Shown: positions 49,645-62,055 of the stretch, in pieces
Layout of the letters: every line of letters begins with the position of its first letter
How positions within the stretch are numbered: position 1 is the stretch's first letter
Assembly: GCF_963662255.1 (NCBI RefSeq)
Contig: NW_026912207.1
Coordinates: forward strand, 1-64,000
Source: Cinclus cinclus
Taxonomy: Eukaryota > Chordata > Aves > Passeriformes > Cinclidae
DNA length: 64,000 nt
Direction: 5' to 3'
The notes under the pieces: generated by a model
Seen by the model: only the letters and a program-made list of their open reading frames with translations
What the model was told of the DNA's origin: nothing
Database searches by the model: none
Made by a program: the position numbers and the translations under genes

Positions 49645-51023
49645 CAGCCTGCTGTTCTGAAGCTTCGCTGGCTGCCGTTCGTGCCCAGACGCGATTTCCT
49701 TCCCAAGGAGGCGAAGCGCCGTCTACTTCTCGCAGCGAGCACGCTGCTCCTGGCTTTCGCTTCTGCCGCAACGAGCTCGCTACGAGCACTTTTCTTCTCA
49801 ACCCTCTAGACCATTGCGTTCTGCTTTTCTTGTCTCGTGAATGGAGACGGAAAGCTTCTCGGCTACAATCTCGCCTAGAACAACTGCGGCTACACATTAA
49901 GCTCGCCCGGAACGCCCTGCTGAAACTTGCCTTCTGGCACCACATTCGCGGGGCAGCCGTCTTTCTTCGGCCACCTGCCAAGTGGCCCCATATCGCCGCG
50001 CTCGTTGCACTCCGCTTGTCAGATTGGCTTCCCGTGGCGCTGATTTCAGCCTGGCCAAATACTAGCGCCGCGGAGAGCTGTCTCGCAGACAATCATGTTC
50101 CAGCATAGAAATTTGTCCTGCAATGTTCCCCCCTCTTTTCCCGCATTGTGCTGCTCTGATGAATGCCTTGAGCATGGAACGACTTAAGCCAGCAAGTATT
50201 CCTCGCCGGCCACCTCTCGCTGTGCAAGAGGTATGCCGTGGACCCTTGGAACGCTGCCAAGCAAAAAGCAGAGCAGTGACCATAAAAGCGAGGAGAGAGC
50301 ATGCACGAAGCACACTAGTTCTGTCTAGTGCTTTCCGTGCAGAGAGGCGGCAAAGCTGAATGCCGTGCCAGAGCTTCACTTCTCGCTGGAGCACAGGAAG
50401 GCAAGAATGAAGAGGCAGAACACAGCCTTGGTTTCAGCAGCCTCCGGGGCTGCAAAAGTTCAGCAATAGCTCTGTCAAAGCAGAACTCGGCTGAGAATGC
50501 TCTCGCAGCTTGGGAAAGTTAGGCGCAGCTGTTGACCAGCTCTGCCCGTGGCCACAGGCTGCTTCTTCCACCTTCACTGTGGCAGAGCTTTTGCGGAACA
50601 GAGACGGCATTCTTCAAGGGCGTGTTCTCCAAGGTGCTGTGAAACAGAGCCTAGCACGCTGTCTCGCTGATCCTGGCTTTCGGCAAGCAGGCGTGCCAGA
50701 CCGCCTACATTCTGCACTCTGGCAGCCTAGTTGCCAGCTTTCGGCAGCTGCTGTCCTAGCAAGGAAGCTCAGGGAGTCAAAGCCAGTGCCGGGCGGCACC
50801 TTTCTGCTTTGCCCGCCTAAGCAGCGCCACGCTCCCTCGGATACTGTGTCCTTTCCCTCTGCACTGCGTCTGCCGAGGTGCTCTCTGCCTCTCGGAGCAG
50901 AAGGGCAAAGGACAATGTTTTCCACAGCAGGGTAGAAATGGCATTGCTAGCAGGAAAGCTAGATGCCTTGGAACTGTCCCCTTAGCCCTTGCCACTCACT
51001 TCAGGCTCGTACGCTGAGCAGAA
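49645..51023 (+). repeat. Satellite monomer M37
   Basis: Complete copy carrying 499G, 586G and 1179A. The 1179A allele recurs in M40 and M44, in each case followed by a 49C, 174T unit. Confidence 0.97.
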
Positions 51024-52402
51024 CAGCCTGCTGTTCTGAAGCTTCGCTGGCTGCCGTTCGTGCCCAGACGCCATTTCCTTCCCAAGGAGGCGAAGCGCCG
51101 TCTACTTCTCGCAGCGAGCACGCTGCTCCTGGCTTTCGCTTCTGCCGCAACGAGCTCGCTACGAGCACTTTTCTTCTCAACCCTCTAGACCATTGCTTTC
51201 TGCTTTTCTTGTCTCGTGAATGGAGACGGAAAGCTTCTCGGCTACAATCTCGCCTAGAACAACTGCGGCTACACATTAAGCTCGCCCGGAACGCCCTGCT
51301 GAAACTTGCCTTCTGGCACCACATTCGCGGGGCAGCCGTCTTTCTTCGGCCACCTGCCAAGTGGCCCCATATCGCCGCGCTCGTTGCACTCCGCTTGTCA
51401 GATTGGCTTCCCGTGGCGCTGATTTCAGCCTGGCCAAATACTAGCGCTGCGGAGAGCTGTCTCGCAGACAATCATGTTCCAGCATAGAAATTTGTCCTGC
51501 AATGTTCCCCCCTCTTTTCCCTCATTGTGCTGCTCTGATGAATGCCTTGAGCATGGAACGACTTAAGCCAGCAAGTATTCCTCGCCGGCCACCTCTCGCT
51601 GTGCAAGAGGTATGCCGTGGAGCCTTGGAACGCTGCCAAGCAAAAAGCAGAGCAGTGACCATAAAAGCGAGGAGAGAGCATGCACGAAGCACACTAGTTC
51701 TGTCTAGTGCTTTCCGTGCAGAGAGGCGGCAAAGCTGAATGCCGTGCCAGAGCTTCACTTCTCGCTGGAGCACAGGAAGGCAAGAATGAAGAGGCAGAAC
51801 ACAGCCTTGGTTTCAGCAGCCTCCGGGGCTGCAAAAGTTCAGCAATAGCTCTGTCAAAGCAGAACTCGGCTGAGAATGCTCTCGCAGCTTGGGAAAGTTA
51901 GGCGCAGCTGTTGACCAGCTCTGCCCGTGGCCACAGGCTGCTTCTTCCACCTTCACTGTGGCAGAGCTTTTGCGGAACAGAGACGGCATTCTTCAAGGGC
52001 GTGTTCTCCAAGGTGCTGTGAAACAGAGCCTAGCACGCTGTCTCGCTGATCCTGGCTTTCGGCAAGCAGGCGTGCCAGACCGCCTACATTCTGCACTCTG
52101 GCAGCCTAGTTGCCAGCTTTCGGCAGCTGCTGTCCTAGCAAGGAAGCTCAGGGAGTCAAAGCCAGTGCCGGGCGGCACCTTTCTGCTTTGCCCGCCTAAG
52201 CGGCGCCACGCTCCCTCGGATACTGTGTCCTTTCCCTCTGCACTGCGTCTGCCGAGGTGCTCTCTGTCTCTCGGAGCATAAGGGCATAGGACAATGTTAT
52301 CCACAGCAGGGTAGAAATGGCATTGCTAGCAGGAAAGCTAGATGCCTTGGAACTGTCCCCTTAGCCCTTGCCACTCACTTCAGGCTCGTACGCTGAGCAG
52401 AA
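51024..52402 (+). repeat. Satellite monomer M38 (trimer marker)
   Basis: Complete copy carrying 49C, 174T, 425T, 586G, 599G, 1244T, 1256T, 1264T and 1276A. The 1256T change puts a stop codon in the plus-strand frame that is 141 codons long elsewhere. M41 shares the whole right-hand block. Confidence 0.97.
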
Positions 52403-53781
52403 CAGCTTGCTGTTCTGAAGCTTCGCTGGCTGCCGTTCGTGCCCAGACGCGATTTCCTTCCCAAGGAGGCGAAGCGCCGTCTACTTCTCGCAGCGAGCAC
52501 GCTGCTCCTGGCTTTCGCTTCTGCCGCAACGAGCTCGCTACGAGCACTTTTCTTCTCAACCCTCTAGACCATTGCGTTCTGCTTTTCTTGTCTCGTGAAT
52601 GGAGACGGAAAGCTTCTCGGCTACAATCTCGCCTAGAACAACTGCGGCTACACATTAAGCTCGCCCGGAACGCCCTGCTGAAACTTGCCTTCTGGCACCA
52701 CATTCGCGGGGCAGCCGTCTTTCTTCGGCCACCTGCCAAGTGGCCCCATATCGCCGCGCTCGTTGCACTCCGCTTGTCAGATTGGCTTCCCGTGGCGCTG
52801 ATTGCAGCCTGGCCAAATACTAGCGCTGCGGAGAGCTGTCTCGCAGACAATCATGTTCCAGCATAGAAATTTGTCCTGCAATGTTCCCCCCTCTTTTCCC
52901 TCATTGTGCTGCTCTGATGAATGCCTTGAGCATGGAACGACTTAAGCCAGCAAGTATTCCTCGCCGGCCACCTCTCGCTGTGCAAGATGTATGCCGTGGA
53001 CCCTTGGAACGCTGCCAAGCAAAAAGCAGAGCAGTGACCATAAAAGCGAGGAGAGAGCATGCACGAAGCACACTAGTTCTGTCTAGTGCTTTCCGTGCAG
53101 AGAGGCGGCAAAGCTGAATGCCGTGCCAGAGCTTCACTTCTCGCTGGAGCACAGGAAGGCAAGAATGAAGAGGCAGAACACAGCCTTGGTTTCAGCAGCC
53201 TCCGGGGCTGCAAAAGTTCAGCAATAGCTCTGTCAAAGCAGAACTCGGCTGAGAATGCTCTCGCAGCTTGGGAAAGTTAGGCGCAGCTGTTGACCAGCTC
53301 TGCCCGTGGCCACAGGCTGCTTCTTCCACCTTCACTGTGGCAGAGCTTTTGCGGAACAGAGAGGGCATTCTTCAAGGGCGTGTTCTCCAAGGTGCTGTGA
53401 AACAGAGCCTAGCACGCTGTCTCGCTGATCCTGGCTTTCGGCAAGCAGGCGTGCCAGACCGCCTACATTCTGCACTCTGGCAGCCTAGTTGCCAGCTTTC
53501 GGCAGCTGCTGTCCTAGCAAGGAAGCTCAGGGAGTCAAAGCCAGTGCCGGGCGGCACCTTTCTGCTTTGCCCGCCTAAGCGGCGCCACGCTCCCTCGGAT
53601 ACTGTGTCCTTTCCCTCTGCACTGCGTCTGCCGAGGTGCTCTCTGCCTCTCGGAGCAGAAGGGCAAAGGACAATGTTTTCCACAGCAGGGTAGAAATGGC
53701 ATTGCTAGCAGGAAAGCTAGATGCCTTGGAACTGTCCCCTTAGCCCTTGCCACTCACTTCAGGCTCGTACGCTGAGCAGAA
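52403..53781 (+). repeat. Satellite monomer M39
   Basis: Complete copy carrying 5T, 402G, 425T and 961G. The left end resembles M36; 961G precedes the 31G unit M40, as in M42-M43. Confidence 0.97.
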
Positions 53782-55160
53782 CAGCCTGCTGTTCTGAAGC
53801 TTCGCTGGCTGGCGTTCGTGCCCAGACGCGATTTCCTTCCCAAGGAGGCGAAGCGCCGTCTACTTCTCGCAGCGAGCACGCTGCTCCTGGCTTTCGCTTC
53901 TGCCGCAACGAGCTCGCTACGAGCACTTTTCTTCTCAACCCTCTAGACCATTGCTTTCTGCTTTTCTTGTCTCGTGAATGGAGACGGAAAGCTTCTCGGC
54001 TACAATCTCGCCTAGAACAACTGCGGCTACACATTAAGCTCGCCCGGAACGCCCTGCTGAAACTTGCCTTCTGGCACCCCATTCGCGGGGCAGCCGTCTT
54101 TCTTCGGCCACCTGCCAAGTGGCCCCATATCGCCGTGCTCGTTGCACTCCGCTTGTCAGATTGGCTTCCCGTGGCGCTGATTTCAGCCTGGCCAAATACT
54201 AGCGCCGCGGAGAGCTGTCTCGCAGACAATCATGTTCCAGCATAGAAATTTGTCCTGCAATGTTCCCCCCTCTTTTCCCGCATTGTGCTGCTCTGATGAA
54301 TGCCTTGAGCATGGAACGACTTAAGCCAGCAAGTATTCCTCGCCGGCCACCTCTCGCTGTGCAAGATGTATGCCGTGGACCCTTGGAACGCTGCCAAGCA
54401 AAAAGCAGAGCAGTGACCATAAAAGCGAGGAGAGAGCATGCACGAAGCACACTAGTTCTGTCTAGTGCTTTCCGTGCAGAGAGGCGGCAAAGCTGAATGC
54501 CGTGCCAGAGCTTCACTTCTCGCTGGAGCACAGGAAGGCAAGAATGAAGAGGCAGAACACAGCCTTGGTTTCAGCAGCCTCCGGGGCTGCAAAAGTTCAG
54601 CAATAGCTCTGTCAAAGCAGAACTCGGCTGAGAATGCTCTCGCAGCTTGGGAAAGTTAGGCGCAGCTGTTGACCAGCTCTGCCCGTGGCCACAGGCTGCT
54701 TCTTCCACCTTCACTGTGGCAGAGCTTTTGCGGAACAGAGACGGCATTCTTCAAGGGCGTGTTCTCCAAGGTGCTGTGAAACAGAGCCTAGCACGCTGTC
54801 TCGCTGATCCTGGCTTTCGGCAAGCAGGCGTGCCAGACCGCCTACATTCTGCACTCTGGCAGCCTAGTTGCCAGCTTTCGGCAGCTGCTGTCCTAGCAAG
54901 GAAGCTCAGGGAGTCAAAGCCAGTGCCGGGCGGCACCTTTCTGCTTTGCCCGCCTAAGCAGCGCCACGCTCCCTCGGATACTGTGTCCTTTCCCTCTGCA
55001 CTGCGTCTGCCGAGGTGCTCTCTGCCTCTCGGAGCAGAAGGGCAAAGGACAATGTTTTCCACAGCAGGGTAGAAATGGCATTGCTAGCAGGAAAGCTAGA
55101 TGCCTTGGAACTGTCCCCTTAGCCCTTGCCACTCACTTCAGGCTCGTACGCTGAGCAGAA
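53782..55160 (+). repeat. Satellite monomer M40
   Basis: Complete copy carrying 31G, 174T, 298C, 355T, 499G and 1179A. The 31G allele is shared only with M43 and 355T only with M47. Confidence 0.97.
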
Positions 55161-56539
55161 CAGCCTGCTGTTCTGAAGCTTCGCTGGCTGCCGTTCGTGC
55201 CCAGACGCCATTTCCTTCCCAAGGAGGCGAAGCGCCGTCTACTTCTCGCAGCGAGCACGCTGCTCCTGGCTTTCGCTTCTGCCGCAACGAGCTCGCTACG
55301 AGCACTTTTCTTCTCAACCCTCTAGACCATTGCTTTCTGCTTTTCTTGTCTCGTGAATGGAGACGGAAAGCTTCTCGGCTACAATCTCGCCTAGAACAAC
55401 TGCGGCTACACATTAAGCTCGCCCGGAACGCCCTGCTGAAACTTGCCTTCTGGCACCACATTCGCGGGGCAGCCGTCTTTCTTCGGCCACCTGCCAAGTG
55501 GCCCCATATCGCCGCGCTCGTTGCACTCCGCTTGTCAGATTGGCTTCCCGTGGCGCTGATTTCAGCCTGGCCAAATACTAGCGCCGCGGAGAGCTGTCTC
55601 GCAGACAATCATGTTCCAGCATAGAAATTTGTCCTGCAATGTTCCCCCCTCTTTTCCCTCATTGTGCTGCTCTGATGAATGCCTTGAGCATGGAACGACT
55701 TAAGCCAGCAAGTATTCCTCGCCGGCCACCTCTCGCTGTGCAAGAGGTATGCCGTGGACCCTTGGAACGCTGCCAAGCAAAAAGCAGAGCAGTGACCATA
55801 AAAGCGAGGAGAGAGCATGCACGAAGCACACTAGTTCTGTCTAGTGCTTTCCGTGCAGAGAGGCGGCAAAGCTGAATGCCGTGCCAGAGCTTCACTTCTC
55901 GCTGGAGCACAGGAAGGCAAGAATGAAGAGGCAGAACACAGCCTTGGTTTCAGCAGCCTCCGGGGCTGCAAAAGTTCAGCAATAGCTCTGTCAAAGCAGA
56001 ACTCGGCTGAGAATGCTCTCGCAGCTTGGGAAAGTTAGGCGCAGCTGTTGACCAGCTCTGCCCGTGGCCACAGGCTGCTTCTTCCACCTTCACTGTGGCA
56101 GAGCTTTTGCGGAGCAGAGACGGCATTCTTCAAGGGCGTGTTCTCCAAGGTGCTGTGAAACAGAGCCTAGCACGCTGTCTCGCTGATCCTGGCTTTCGGC
56201 AAGCAGGCGTGCCAGACCGCCTACATTCTGCACTCTGGCAGCCTAGTTGCCAGCTTTCGGCAGCTGCTGTCCTAGCAAGGAAGCTCAGGGAGTCAAAGCC
56301 AGTGCCGGGCGGCACCTTTCTGCTTTGCCCGCCTAAGCGGCGCCACGCTCCCTCGGATACTGTGTCCTTTCCCTCTGCACTGCGTCTGCCGAGGTGCTCT
56401 CTGTCTCTCGGAGCATAAGGGCATAGGACAATGTTATCCACAGCAGGGTAGAAATGGCATTGCTAGCAGGAAAGCTAGATGCCTTGGAACTGTCCCCTTA
56501 GCCCTTGCCACTCACTTCAGGCTCGTACGCTGAGCAGAA
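55161..56539 (+). repeat. Satellite monomer M41 (trimer marker)
   Basis: Complete copy carrying 49C, 174T, 586G, 954G, 1244T, 1256T, 1264T and 1276A. It is the trimer partner of M38. Confidence 0.97.
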
Positions 56540-57918
56540 CAGCTTGCTGTTCTGAAGCTTCGCTGGCTGCCGTTCGTGCCCAGACGCGATTTCCTTCCCA
56601 AGGAGGCGAAGCGCCGTCTACTTCTCGCAGCGAGCACGCTGCTCCTGGCTTTCGCTTCTGCCGCAACGAGCTCGCTACGAGCACTTTTCTTCTCAACCCT
56701 CTAGACCATTGCTTTCTGCTTTTCTTGTCTCGTGAATGGAGACGGAAAGCTTCTCGGCTACAATCTCGCCTAGAACAACTGCGGCTACACATTAAGCTCG
56801 CCCGGAACGCCCTGCTGAAACTTGCCTTCTGGCACCACATTCGCGGGGCAGCCGTCTTTCTTCGGCCACCTGCCAAGTGGCCCCATATCGCCGCGCTCGT
56901 TGCACTCCGCTTGTCAGATTGGCTTCCCGTGGCGCTGATTTCAGCCTGGCCAAATACTAGCGCCGCGGAGAGCTGTCTCGCAGACAATCATGTTCCAGCA
57001 TAGAAATTTGTCCTGCAATGTTCCCCCCTCTTTTCCCTCATTGTGCTGCTCTGATGAATGCCTTGAGCATGGAACGACTTAAGCCAGCAAGTATTCCTCG
57101 CCGGCCACCTCTCGCTGTGCAAGATGTATGCCGTGGACCCTTGGAAGGCTGCCAAGCAAAAAGCAGAGCAGTGACCATAAAAGCGAGGAGAGAGCATGCA
57201 CGAAGCACACTAGTTCTGTCTAGTGCTTTCCGTGCAGAGAGGCGGCAAAGCTGAATGCCGTGCCAGAGCTTCACTTCTCGCTGGAGCACAGGAAGGCAAG
57301 AATGAAGAGGCAGAACACAGCCTTGGTTTCAGCAGCCTCCGGGGCTGCAAAAGTTCAGCAATAGCTCTGTCAAAGCAGAACTCGGCTGAGAATGCTCTCG
57401 CAGCTTGGGAAAGTTAGGCGCAGCTGTTGACCAGCTCTGCCCGTGGCCACAGGCTGCTTCTTCCACCTTCACTGTGGCAGAGCTTTTGCGGAACAGAGAG
57501 GGCATTCTTCAAGGGCGTGTTCTCCAAGGTGCTGTGAAACAGAGCCTAGCACGCTGTCTCGCTGATCCTGGCTTTCGGCAAGCAGGCGTGCCAGACCGCC
57601 TACATTCTGCACTCTGGCAGCCTAGTTGCCAGCTTTCGGCAGCTGCTGTCCTAGCAAGGAAGCTCAGGGAGTCAAAGCCAGTGCCGGGCGGCACCTTTCT
57701 GCTTTGCCCGCCTAAGCGGCGCCACGCTCCCTCGGATACTGTGTCCTTTCCCTCTGCACTGCGTCTGCCGAGGTGCTCTCTGCCTCTCGGAGCAGAAGGG
57801 CAAAGGACAATGTTTTCCACAGCAGGGTAGAAATGGCATTGCTAGCAGGAAAGCTAGATGCCTTGGAACTGTCCCCTTAGCCCTTGCCACTCACTTCAGG
57901 CTCGTACGCTGAGCAGAA
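56540..57918 (+). repeat. Satellite monomer M42
   Basis: Complete copy carrying 5T, 174T, 608G and 961G. It is the trimer partner of M39. The 608G allele reappears in the next unit and otherwise only in M7, M9 and M13. Confidence 0.97.
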
Positions 57919-59297
57919 CAGCCTGCTGTTCTGAAGCTTCGCTGGCTGGCGTTCGTGCCCAGACGCGATTTCCTTCCCAAGGAGGCGAAGCGCCGTCTAC
58001 TTCTCGCAGCGAGCACGCTGCTCCTGGCTTTCGCTTCTGCCGCAACGAGCTCGCTACGAGCACTTTTCTTCTCAACCCTCTAGACCATTGCTTTCTGCTT
58101 TTCTTGTCTCGTGAATGGAGACGGAAAGCTTCTCGGCTACAATCTCGCCTAGAACAACTGCGGCTACACATTAAGCTCGCCCGGAACGCCCTGCTGAAAC
58201 TTGCCTTCTGGCACCCCATTCGCGGGGCAGCCATCTTTCTTCGGCCACCTGCCAAGTGGCCCCATATCGCCGCGCTCGTTGCACTCCGCTTGTCAGATTG
58301 GCTTCCCGTGGCGCTGATTTCAGCCTGGCCAAATACTCGCGCTGCGAAGAGCTGTCTCGCAGACAATCATGATCCAGCATAGAAATTTGTCCTGCAATGT
58401 TCCCCCCTCTTTTCCCGCATTGTGCTGCTCTGATGAATGCCTTGAGCATGGAACGACTTAAGCCAGCAAGTATTCCTCGCCGGCCACCTCTCGCTGTGCA
58501 AGATGTATGCCGTGGACCCTTGGAAGGCTGCCAAGCAAAAAGCAGAGCAGTGACCATAAAAGCGAGGAGAGAGCATGCACGAAGCACACTAGTTCTGTCT
58601 AGTGCTTTCCGTGCAGAGAGGCGGCAAAGCTGAATGCCGTGCCAGAGCTTCACTTCTCGCTGGAGCACAGGAAGGCAAGAATGAAGAGGCAGAACACAGC
58701 CTTGGTTTCAGCAGCCTCCGGGGCTGCAAAAGTTCAGCAATAGCTCTGTCAAAGCAGAACTCGGCTGAGAATGCTCTCGCAGCTTGGGAAAGTTAGGCGC
58801 AGCTGTTGACCAGCTCTGCCCGTGGCCACAGGCTGCTTCTTCCACCTTCACTGTGGCAGAGCTTTTGCGGAACAGAGAGGGCATTCTTCAAGGGCGTGTT
58901 CTCCAAGGTGCTGTGAAACAGAGCCTAGCACGCTGTCTCGCTGATCCTGGCTTTCGGCAAGCAGGCGTGCCAGACCGCCTACATTCTGCACTCTGGCAGC
59001 CTAGTTGCCAGCTTTCGGCAGCTGCTGTCCTAGCAAGGAAGCTCAGGGAGTCAAAGCCAGTGCCGGGCGGCACCTTTCTGCTTTGCCCGCCTAAGCGGCG
59101 CCACGCTCCCTCGGATACTGTGTCCTTTCCCTCTGCACTGCGTCTGCCGAGGTGCTCTGTGCCTCTCGGAGCAGAAGGGCAAAGGACAATGTTTTCCACA
59201 GCAGGGTAGAAATGGCATTGCTAGCAGGAAAGCTAGATGCCTTGGAACTGTCCCCTTAGCCCTTGCCACTCACTTCAGGCTCGTACGCTGAGCAGAA
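57919..59297 (+). repeat. Satellite monomer M43 (extra unit, mosaic)
   Basis: Complete copy with twelve non-consensus sites: 31G, 174T, 298C, 315A, 420C, 425T, 429A, 454A, 499G, 608G, 961G and 1241G. The left end matches M40, the middle carries the M2/M10/M14 block, and the right end has the M32 allele 1241G. It sits out of trimer register. Confidence 0.97.
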
Positions 59298-60676
59298 CAG
59301 CCTGCTGTTCTGAAGCTTCGCTGGCTGCCGTTCGTGCCCAGACGCGATTTCCTTCCCAAGGAGGCGAAGCGCCGTCTACTTCTCGCAGCGAGCACGCTGC
59401 TCCTGGCTTTCGCTTCTGCCGCAACGAGCTCGCTACGAGCACTTTTCTTCTCAACCCTCTAGACCATTGCGTTCTGCTTTTCTTGTCTCGTGAATGGAGA
59501 CGGAAAGCTTCTCGGCTACAATCTCGCCTAGAACAACTGCGGCTACACATTAAGCTCGCCCGGAACGCCCTGCTGAAACTTGCCTTCTGGCACCCCATTC
59601 GCGGGGCAGCCGTCTTTCTTCGGCCACCTGCCAAGTGGCCCCATATCGCCGCGCTCGTTGCACTCCGCTTGTCAGATTGGCTTCCCGTGGCGCTGATTTC
59701 AGCCTGGCCAAATACTCGCGCTGCGGAGAGCTGTCTCGCAGACAATCATGTTCCAGCATAGAAATTTGTCCTGCAATGTTCCCCCCTCTTTTCCCTCATT
59801 GTGCTGCTCTGATGAATGCCTTGAGCATGGAACGACTTAAGCCAGCAAGTATTCCTCGCCGGCCACCTCTCGCTGTGCAAGAGGTATGCCGTGGAGCCTT
59901 GGAACGCTGCCAAGCAAAAAGCAGAGCAGTGACCATAAAAGCGAGGAGAGAGCATGCACGAAGCACACTAGTTCTGTCTAGTGCTTTCCGTGCAGAGAGG
60001 CGGCAAAGCTGAATGCCGTGCCAGAGCTTCACTTCTCGCTGGAGCACAGGAAGGCAAGAATGAAGAGGCAGAACACAGCCTTGGTTTCAGCAGCCTCCGG
60101 GACTGCAAAAGTTCAGCAATAGCTCTGTCAAAGCAGAACTCGGCTGAGAATGCTCTCGCAGCTTGGGAAAGTTAGGCGCAGCTGTTGACCAGCTCTGCCC
60201 GTGGCCACAGGCTGCTTCTTCCACCTTCACTGTGGCAGAGCTTTTGCGGAACAGAGACGGCATTCTTCAAGGGCGTGTTCTCCAAGGTGCTGTGAAACAG
60301 AGCCTAGCACGCTGTCTCGCTGATCCTGGCTTTCGGCAAGCAGGCGTGCCAGACCGCCGACATTCTGCACTCTGGCAGCCTAGTTGCCAGCTTTCGGCAG
60401 CTGCTGTCCTAGCAAGGAAGCTCAGGGAGTCAAAGCCAGTGCCGGGCGGCACCTTTCTGCTTTGCCCGCCTAAGCAGCGCCACGCTCCCTCGGATACTGT
60501 GTCCTTTCCCTCTGCACTGCGTCTGCCGAGGTGCTCTCTGCCTCTCGGAGCAGAAGGGCAAAGGACAATGTTTTCCACAGCAGGGTAGAAATGGCATTGC
60601 TAGCAGGAAAGCTAGATGCCTTGGAACTGTCCCCTTAGCCCTTGCCACTCACTTCAGGCTCGTACGCTGAGCAGAA
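59298..60676 (+). repeat. Satellite monomer M44 (recombinant haplotype)
   Basis: Complete copy carrying 298C, 420C, 425T, 586G, 599G, 805A, 1062G and 1179A. It has the left half of the 420-499 block only. Confidence 0.97.
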
Positions 60677-62055
60677 CAGCCTGCTGTTCTGAAGCTTCGC
60701 TGGCTGCCGTTCGTGCCCAGACGCCATTTCCTTCCCAAGGAGGCGAAGCGCCGTCTACTTCTCGCAGCGAGCACGCTGCTCCTGGCTTTCGCTTCTGCCG
60801 CAACGAGCTCGCTACGAGCACTTTTCTTCTCAACCCTCTAGACCATTGCTTTCTGCTTTTCTTGTCTCGTGAATGGAGACGGAAAGCTTCTCGGCTACAA
60901 TCTCGCCTAGAACAACTGCGGCTACACATTAAGCTCGCCCGGAACGCCCTGCTGAAACTTGCCTTCTGGCACCCCATTCGCGGGGCAGCCATCTTTCTTC
61001 GGCCACCTGCCAAGTGGCCCCATATCGCCGCGCTCGTTGCACTCCGCTTGTCAGATTGGCTTCCCGTGGCGCTGATTGCAGCCTGGCCAAATACTCGCGC
61101 TGCGGAGAGCTGTCTCGCAGACAATCATGATCCAGCATAGAAATTTGTCCTGCAATGTTCCCCCCTCTTTTCCCGCATTGTGCTGCTCTGATGAATGCCT
61201 TGAGCATGGAACGACTTAAGCCAGCAAGTATTCCTCGCCGGCCACCTCTCGCTGTGCAAGAGGTATGCCGTGGAGCCTTGGAACGCTGCCAAGCAAAAAG
61301 CAGAGCAGTGACCATAAAAGCGAGGAGAGAGCATGCACGAAGCACACTAGTTCTGTCTAGTGCTTTCCGTGCAGAGAGGCGGCAAAGCTGAATGCCGTGC
61401 CAGAGCTTCACTTCTCGCTGGAGCACAGGAAGGCAAGAATGAAGAGGCAGAACACAGCCTTGGTTTCAGCAGCCTCCGGGACTGCAAAAGTTCAGCAATA
61501 GCTCTGTCAAAGCAGAACTCGGCTGAGAATGCTCTCGCAGCTTGGGAAAGTTAGGCGCAGCTGTTGACCAGCTCTGCCCGTGGCCACAGGCTGCTTCTTC
61601 CACCTTCACTGTGGCAGAGCTTTTGCGGAGCAGAGACGGCATTCTTCAAGGGCGTGTTCTCCAAGGTGCTGTGAAACAGAGCCTAGCACGCTGTCTCGCT
61701 GATCCTGGCTTTCGGCAAGCAGGCGTGCCAGACCGCCTACATTCTGCACTCTGGCAGCCTAGTTGCCAGCTTTCAGCAGCTGCTGTCCTAGCAAGGAAGC
61801 TCAGGGAGTCAAAGCCAGTGCCGGGCGGCACCTTTCTGCTTTGCCCGCCTAAGCGGCGCCACGCTCCCTCGGATACTGTGTCCTTTCCCTCTGCACTGCG
61901 TCTGCCGAGGTGCTCTCTGCCTCTCGGAGCAGAAGGGCAAAGGACATTGTTTTCCACAGCAGGGTAGAAATGGCATTGCTAGCAGGAAAGCTAGATGCCT
62001 TGGAACTGTCCCCTTAGCCCTTGCCACTCACTTCAGGCTCGTACGCTGAGCAGAA
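60677..62055 (+). repeat. Satellite monomer M45 (most divergent copy)
   Basis: Complete copy with fifteen non-consensus sites: 49C, 174T, 298C, 315A, 402G, 420C, 425T, 454A, 499G, 586G, 599G, 805A, 954G and the private 1099A and 1271T. It is a mosaic of alleles otherwise found in M36/M39 (402G), M41 (954G) and M43 (315A, 454A). Confidence 0.97.
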
